A stretch of 9,272 nucleotides of DNA from Dehalococcoidia bacterium. Its GTDB lineage: Bacteria > Chloroflexota > Dehalococcoidia > GIF9 > AB-539-J10. The translations under genes and the position numbers were made by a program. A model generated the notes under the pieces. That model was given only the letters and a program-made list of their open reading frames with translations. It did no database searches and had not been told where the DNA came from. This document shows positions 6,121-9,272 of the stretch, piece by piece. The stretch is taken from NCBI GenBank assembly GCA_030603485.1, contig JAUVXS010000069.1, positions 1 through 9,272 on the forward strand. Direction: 5' to 3'. How positions within the stretch are numbered: the stretch's first letter is position 1; the number at the start of each line of letters is the position of its first letter.

Positions 6121-6441
6121 CTAAGTATTGGCGAGTTCCGATCCCCGTCTTGGTGAGGTCAGGTCCTCGTGGGTGATTTACGCATAGTAGCTAGGTCTCA
6201 TTAGCTATGAAGATAAGTAGCCCAAAGTACGGGGCTATCTGGTGTAAAAGTATCTTGCCAAGCAAGGTAGCTAGAAGATAAGCCAAGCCGAGCGCTTCGG
6301 AGTGGATAATCTTGAGATTCAGCATCCAGAGGGGCTGTGTCTCGGGAAGTCGAAACGAGACTTCAAAAGGGCTCGGCTGTGGACATGGTCTGGTGGCTAT
6401 CTTCGAGACTATGAAATAGCCTGCGGCCTATATCATACCGC
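6121..6441 (+). ncRNA. Candidate structured RNA or 5' leader of unknown class
   Basis: No supported gene lies in this 362-bp gap, but short perfect stems follow one another: TAGCTA 6188-6193 with 6202-6207; TAGCCC 6218-6223 with GGGCTA 6232-6237; CTTGC 6254-6258 with GCAAG 6262-6266; AGCCGAGC 6286-6293 with GCTCGGCT 6371-6378 enclosing two further hairpins (TGGAT/ATCCA at 6303-6328 and GTCTCG/CGAGAC at 6339-6361); GGCTAT 6395-6400 with ATAGCC 6416-6421. Alternative pairings exist: GAAGTC 6346-6351 with GACTTC 6359-6364, and TATCTT 6251-6256 with AAGATA 6275-6280. RNase P, tmRNA, SRP RNA and T-box signatures were looked for and not found. It could be an independent RNA, a leader controlling the downstream synthetase gene, or structured DNA. 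The strand is assumed from its neighbours. Confidence 0.35.
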
Positions 6442-6462
6442 TGGCAAAGGAGCCCTTACCTG

Positions 6463-7983
6463 ATGAGCGGACTGGCTGTTGCCTGCAGTAGTTCCAGTCG
6501 TGAAGAAGTGGAAGCTATCATGCAGACAATTTCTCACAGAGGCCCCTATATTTCGGCGATACATGAGGGCGACCAGATCATTTTGGCTCAAAACTACCTC
6601 CAAGCCGATGGTGCCGTTAGTGGTAATGGCACGAGGATCCCCGTTCGTAGCCCCAGCAACCCCAACCTGATGCTCTGCTATGATGGCCAGATGGGTAATT
6701 GGTCTGACTTGGCTCGCGACCATAACATACCTGACGGGCCTTTCAGGGAGGAGCGCCTGATGCTTGCCCTTTATGAGAAACACGGCAAGGGAATGCTCAA
6801 ACACTTGACCGACGCCGTGTTCGCGCTGGTCATCTCCGATGGGAAGGATCTCTTCGCTGCGCGCGATTTGCTCGGTATCAAAAGTCTCTTTTATGGCTGG
6901 AAAGACAAGACCCTGTACCTTGCCTCTGAGCTCAAGGGCGTCTTACAGGTAACCAAAGAGGTTTATGAGTTCCCCAATGGCCATTACATGGATCGCAGTG
7001 GTCAGTTAACTAAATTCGCCGGACTGCCAGAAAGTCCACCGAGATTCTGGGACTCCAGTGTTGATACAATGGCTCGTGACATCCGGGAGATTATCGAGCG
7101 AAGCTTCAGAAGTCGCATTGATTTCAGTGTACCCACTGGCGGTCTGCTCAGCGGAGGAATGGATAGCAGTGTCATCAACTACTTAGCCGGTAAAGTATGC
7201 AAGGAGAAACTCGGACAGAGCGCCAAGCTGAAGACCTTTGCCATAGGGGTAGGAGAAAGTGAAGATATCCGCAGTGCTCGCCTCATTGCCAGCCATATCG
7301 ACTCCGAACTCCACGAACTCAACGTGGGTCTCGAACAGATGACCGAGGTTTTGCCAGAGGTAATTTACTATCTGGAGTCCTTTGACCCCTCTCTGGTAAG
7401 AAGCTCTGTTTCCAACTACCTCATCTCCCGGTATGCCAAAGAGCAAGGCATCCAAGTGCTGCTCTCTGGTGAGGGGGGTGACGAGGTGTTTTGCGGATAC
7501 AAATATCTCGAACACTGTCCCACCGAAGAGTTGTTCACCAAACAGATGGAATGCTTTGGTTTCTTACACAATAGCGCCTCGTTGCGTCTGGACCGTATGA
7601 ACGTGTGCAACTCTGTCCGCGTCGTGGCTCCATTGGTATCCGGGGAATTACTACGGTACTCCATGGCAATACCTCCTCAATATAAACAAAAGCCTGAGGG
7701 AAGCCAGAAAATCGGAAAATGGATTTTCCGTAAAGCGTATGAAAGACTGCTACCCGAATCCATAGTGTGGCGGAGCAAACAGGAATTCTCTCAAGGCTCC
7801 GGCTCTGCCGATGTGCTACCAGCGTACTTTGAAGAACAGATCCCAGACAATGAACTGGCCGAGTTCCAATCCAAGTACCCCGTAATACGCAGTAAGGAGG
7901 AGCTCTACTACTTCCGCCTTTTCACCGGATATTTTGGTAGCGATCGCGCTGTTGACACTGTAGGTCAATGGCTCTTCCCATAA
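6463..7983 (+). CDS. asnB: Asparagine synthetase B-like protein with degenerate glutaminase domain
   Basis: The C-terminal synthetase half is intact: PP-loop SGGMDSS (230-236), FDPSLVRSSVSNYLISRYAK, SGEGGDE (335-341) and WRSKQEFSQGSG (436-447), the last matching the WRQKEQFSDGVG region of E. coli AsnB. This half adenylates aspartate and forms the amide. The N-terminal half still has the Ntn amidohydrolase outline (HRGP 25-28, LFAARDLLGIKSLFYGW, SELKGVL). However, position 2 is Ser instead of the catalytic Cys (MSGLAVA against MCGIAGI), the NGEIYN glutamine-site motif reads DGQMGN, and the conserved Arg-containing strand is changed to LAQNYLQADG. Use of free ammonia, or another amide-forming reaction as in beta-lactam synthetase, is therefore likely. 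At 506 aa it is slightly shorter than E. coli AsnB. AAAGGAG at 6446-6452 sets the ATG; no earlier in-frame start exists. Confidence 0.85.
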   Translation: MSGLAVACSSSSREEVEAIMQTISHRGPYISAIHEGDQIILAQNYLQADGAVSGNGTRIPVRSPSNPNLMLCYDGQMGNWSDLARDHNIPDGPFREERLMLALYEKHGKGMLKHLTDAVFALVISDGKDLFAARDLLGIKSLFYGWKDKTLYLASELKGVLQVTKEVYEFPNGHYMDRSGQLTKFAGLPESPPRFWDSSVDTMARDIREIIERSFRSRIDFSVPTGGLLSGGMDSSVINYLAGKVCKEKLGQSAKLKTFAIGVGESEDIRSARLIASHIDSELHELNVGLEQMTEVLPEVIYYLESFDPSLVRSSVSNYLISRYAKEQGIQVLLSGEGGDEVFCGYKYLEHCPTEELFTKQMECFGFLHNSASLRLDRMNVCNSVRVVAPLVSGELLRYSMAIPPQYKQKPEGSQKIGKWIFRKAYERLLPESIVWRSKQEFSQGSGSADVLPAYFEEQIPDNELAEFQSKYPVIRSKEELYYFRLFTGYFGSDRAVDTVGQWLFP

Positions 7984-8158
7984 GCAGGCATACGTGTACC
8001 TTCGCAAAATATTAATTGTTACCCTTTTTGTTACCCATTGAACAAAAGTCCGTTCTGTCACATATACTCATTTTGTTGAGTCCTCTCCGCAAGGTCTTCA
8101 GGTTTGCCAGGCTACGGTGACATCACGCGAAATAACAAAATATGCAGCGCTATCTATA

Positions 8159-8533
8159 CTACGGGCTAGGCAAACCTGCTCCTTGATAGAACCCGTAAAA
8201 GAATCCCCAGTTATATGCTTCACATGCCTGCCTCTTCTGCTTATCGTTGTACGGAGTGCCATCTGGAAAGTGTGCGGTAGCAAAGTAATCAACTGCCAAA
8301 TACCCTTTTGGAATATAAAAATCCCGTTGAAAGTCCTGCACTCTGTCTGGAGATACCCAGTAGACCTTCCAATTCCCTTTTTCTGCCGAACTGCCCCATG
8401 ACCGCCCATCGAAATCGCCGAGATTAAACCATATTCGTTCCTCCTCTTCCGGAAGACCTGCTGAACAAGCTGTTTGTGCAAATACCAAAACTACCAGTGC
8501 CAACAGTAGTAACAGAATTAAACATCTCTTCAC
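8159..8533 (-). CDS. Small exported protein of unknown function, probable lipoprotein (124 aa)
   Basis: The minus-strand GTG at 8533 has GGGAGG (8543-8548) nine bases upstream. The N-terminus is a clear signal peptide: MKRC, then a Leu/Val-rich core, then VFAQTACSAG. Cys23 could be lipidated, but the lipobox QTAC lacks the usual Leu/Val at -3, so cleavage by signal peptidase I is also possible. The mature part is about 100 residues, acidic at its start (PEEEER), rich in aromatic residues (NWKVYWVSPD, DYFATAHFPDGTPYND), and ends EAYNWGFFYGFYQGAGLPSP. I do not recognise a family. It converges with the synthetase gene (175 bp between stops) and diverges from the nuclease-like gene. Competing frames on both strands across this stretch lack ribosome sites and look like shadows. 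Confidence 0.65.
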   Translation of the reverse strand: MKRCLILLLLLALVVLVFAQTACSAGLPEEEERIWFNLGDFDGRSWGSSAEKGNWKVYWVSPDRVQDFQRDFYIPKGYLAVDYFATAHFPDGTPYNDKQKRQACEAYNWGFFYGFYQGAGLPSP

Positions 8534-8585
8534 ATGCTCGTTCCTCCCTTCTGCTCATTTATCGATGTCACTTATATATACCGTT

Positions 8586-8594
8586 ATTCTAGCA
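8586..8594 (-). promoter_or_regulatory. Extended -10 promoter candidate for the exported-protein gene
   Basis: Read on the minus strand, the site is TGCTAGAAT: a TGn extension plus TAGAAT. No good -35 lies 17-18 bases upstream. A transcript start near 8579 would give a leader of about 46 nt containing the ribosome site, which fits the gene. Confidence 0.4.
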
Positions 8595-8742
8595 CGCGAT
8601 TGTACAGTTGCATATTGCACCTTTTAGCGAAATGTGACACTTCTGCTCCAAGGTCTAAATCCCTTCCCAAAAGCTTCTTTAAATCAACCTTCGTCTAATT
8701 TTGACCAGCGCTTCCATTGTGGAAGTGTTCAACATCTCCTTG

Positions 8743-8751
8743 TGCTATAAT
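8743..8751 (+). promoter_or_regulatory. Extended -10 promoter for the nuclease-like gene
   Basis: TGCTATAAT is a perfect consensus -10 with TGn extension. No recognisable -35 sits at the usual distance. The expected transcription start, seven bases downstream, falls on the G of the GTG start codon at 8758. Confidence 0.55.
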
Positions 8752-8757
8752 CGAACT

Positions 8758-9255
8758 GTGGAGACTAAAGGTAAGAGAGAACCCGAAGAAGCACTATATG
8801 AGTCTATCAGAGAGTTTCTACATTCGAAGTTCTCAGCTAGATTCGGCGATTGTCATTTGGAAATAACGGCCAGCGGACGCTTTGAAGAGACCCTCAAAAA
8901 GGCTGTGCGCCATGATATCATATTTGCATTTCTAGGCAAGAAGGCTTCACCCGATTTGGCAGGCTTTACTCAAGATGAATCTGGTATCAAAGATTTCATA
9001 ACCGTGGAGATAAAGCCAGGGAAAATCACTTTACAGGATATCTATCAAGCAAAGCTATACGGTGACCTATTCAGTGCCAAATATGCGCTCCTGATCTCAC
9101 CACAGCCGGTTCCTGAGGAAATCAGGCGATTGCAACAGAATCTCTTTATACTTTATCGGTTTATGAGTGGATGGTACGTTTACATTGGGCAATGGCAGGA
9201 CGAATTGTCTAACGAGGTGATAGAAAATAGCTGGTTTCCTGAATCACCATTCTAA
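8758..9255 (+). CDS. PD-(D/E)XK nuclease-like protein of unknown role (165 aa)
   Basis: The core HDIIFAFLG (Asp53), then ITVEIKPGK (Glu84, Lys86), then QDIYQAKLYGDLF (Gln97, Lys99), then SAKYALLIS has the strand-strand-helix-strand order of the PD-(D/E)XK phosphodiesterase fold. In that fold the Asp, Glu and Lys would bind the metal that cuts DNA or RNA. This is a pattern match by eye, and the Asp-to-ExK distance (31 residues) is on the long side. An N-terminal helix (EEALYESIREFLHSKF) and a C-terminal aromatic strand (GWYVYIGQW) complete the domain. The frame is open back to a TTG at 8701, but the perfect -10 at 8746-8751 would lie inside that longer version, so GTG 8758 is chosen; it gives a leaderless mRNA. 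No methylase or partner gene is visible beside it. Confidence 0.6.
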   Translation: METKGKREPEEALYESIREFLHSKFSARFGDCHLEITASGRFEETLKKAVRHDIIFAFLGKKASPDLAGFTQDESGIKDFITVEIKPGKITLQDIYQAKLYGDLFSAKYALLISPQPVPEEIRRLQQNLFILYRFMSGWYVYIGQWQDELSNEVIENSWFPESPF

Positions 9256-9272
9256 ACGTTTATTGTCTAGCT

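Noticed and set aside
6191..6325. Minus-strand frame of 44 codons with a hydrophobic, membrane-like translation opposite the structured gap
   Set aside because: It has no Shine-Dalgarno sequence, no alternative upstream start in a 79-codon open stretch, and it runs through several perfect hairpins. The Leu/Ile-rich reading could be a by-product of the structured sequence, so it was not called, but it remains the main alternative explanation of the region.
6101..6462. Known large RNAs in the structured gap: RNase P RNA, tmRNA, SRP RNA, T-box leader, group I or II intron
   Set aside because: The conserved GAGGAAAGTCC, tmRNA ends, GGAA-loop SRP core, T-box AGGGTGG-type motif and intron core sequences were each looked for and not seen. 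A GGTCAGGTCC stretch at 6157-6166 recalls SRP RNA but lacks the rest of the domain.
7984..8158. Intrinsic terminator between the convergent genes
   Set aside because: Only AT-rich or 5-bp inverted repeats occur (AACAAAA 8041-8047 with TTTTGTT 8071-8077; ACTCA 8066-8070 with TGAGT 8077-8081), without a GC-rich stem or T-run. A GTTACCC direct repeat (8018 and 8030) was also judged to be chance.
8098..8481. Alternative minus-strand frame and a plus-strand frame (8117-8401) over the exported-protein gene
   Set aside because: Only the 8159-8533 frame has a signal peptide and a well-spaced ribosome site; the others look like shadows.

Overview
The window looks like a piece of a bacterial chromosome of moderate GC content. 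Almost every gene has a Shine-Dalgarno site, GTG and TTG starts are common, and genes are tightly spaced. A zinc-type ribosomal protein S18, an NfeD-like membrane protein and a Gram-positive-style lipoprotein solute receptor would fit an uncultured Chloroflexota/Dehalococcoidia-like or related lineage. That placement is a guess from general features; there is no rRNA, tRNA or other strong phylogenetic marker here. No IS element, CRISPR array or tRNA was seen.

Region 1 (1-2164, + strand) is a run of very small genes. It holds the C-terminal tail of a membrane protein, an unrecognised 66-aa protein, a cold-shock-domain protein, a 27-aa single-helix membrane peptide, two proteins resembling parts of the IscA/HesB fold, a 31-aa lysine-rich peptide, ribosomal protein S18 (rpsR) and an NfeD-like OB-domain membrane protein. 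Four of these are shorter than 60 codons and are easily missed. The IscA-like pair is odd: one short protein keeps a C-terminal Cys-x-Cys but lacks the front of the fold, while the next has the full length but none of the metal-ligand cysteines.

Region 2 (2165-6100) is one transport operon of the OpuC/OsmF type for quaternary-amine osmoprotectants such as glycine betaine, choline or carnitine. The order is permease, ATPase with a CBS pair, second permease, lipoprotein receptor. Two sigma70-like promoters lie in the 385-bp upstream gap. The first three genes are nearly fused (a 4-bp gap, then a 4-bp overlap). The receptor follows after 92 bp and has its own strong ribosome site, which would allow higher receptor output.

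Region 3 (6101-7983) starts with about 360 bp without a supported gene. It is unusually dense in short inverted repeats and contains mutually exclusive stems, so it may be an unassigned structured RNA or leader. It precedes an asparagine-synthetase homologue whose ATP-dependent synthetase half is intact but whose glutaminase half has lost the catalytic N-terminal cysteine and other glutamine-site residues.

Region 4 (7984-9272) holds a small exported protein on the minus strand and, divergently, a 165-aa protein with a plausible PD-(D/E)XK nuclease-like core. Both have extended -10 promoters of near-identical sequence. The nuclease-like gene appears to be transcribed from its own GTG start, that is, as a leaderless mRNA. 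No convincing intrinsic terminator was found anywhere in the window.
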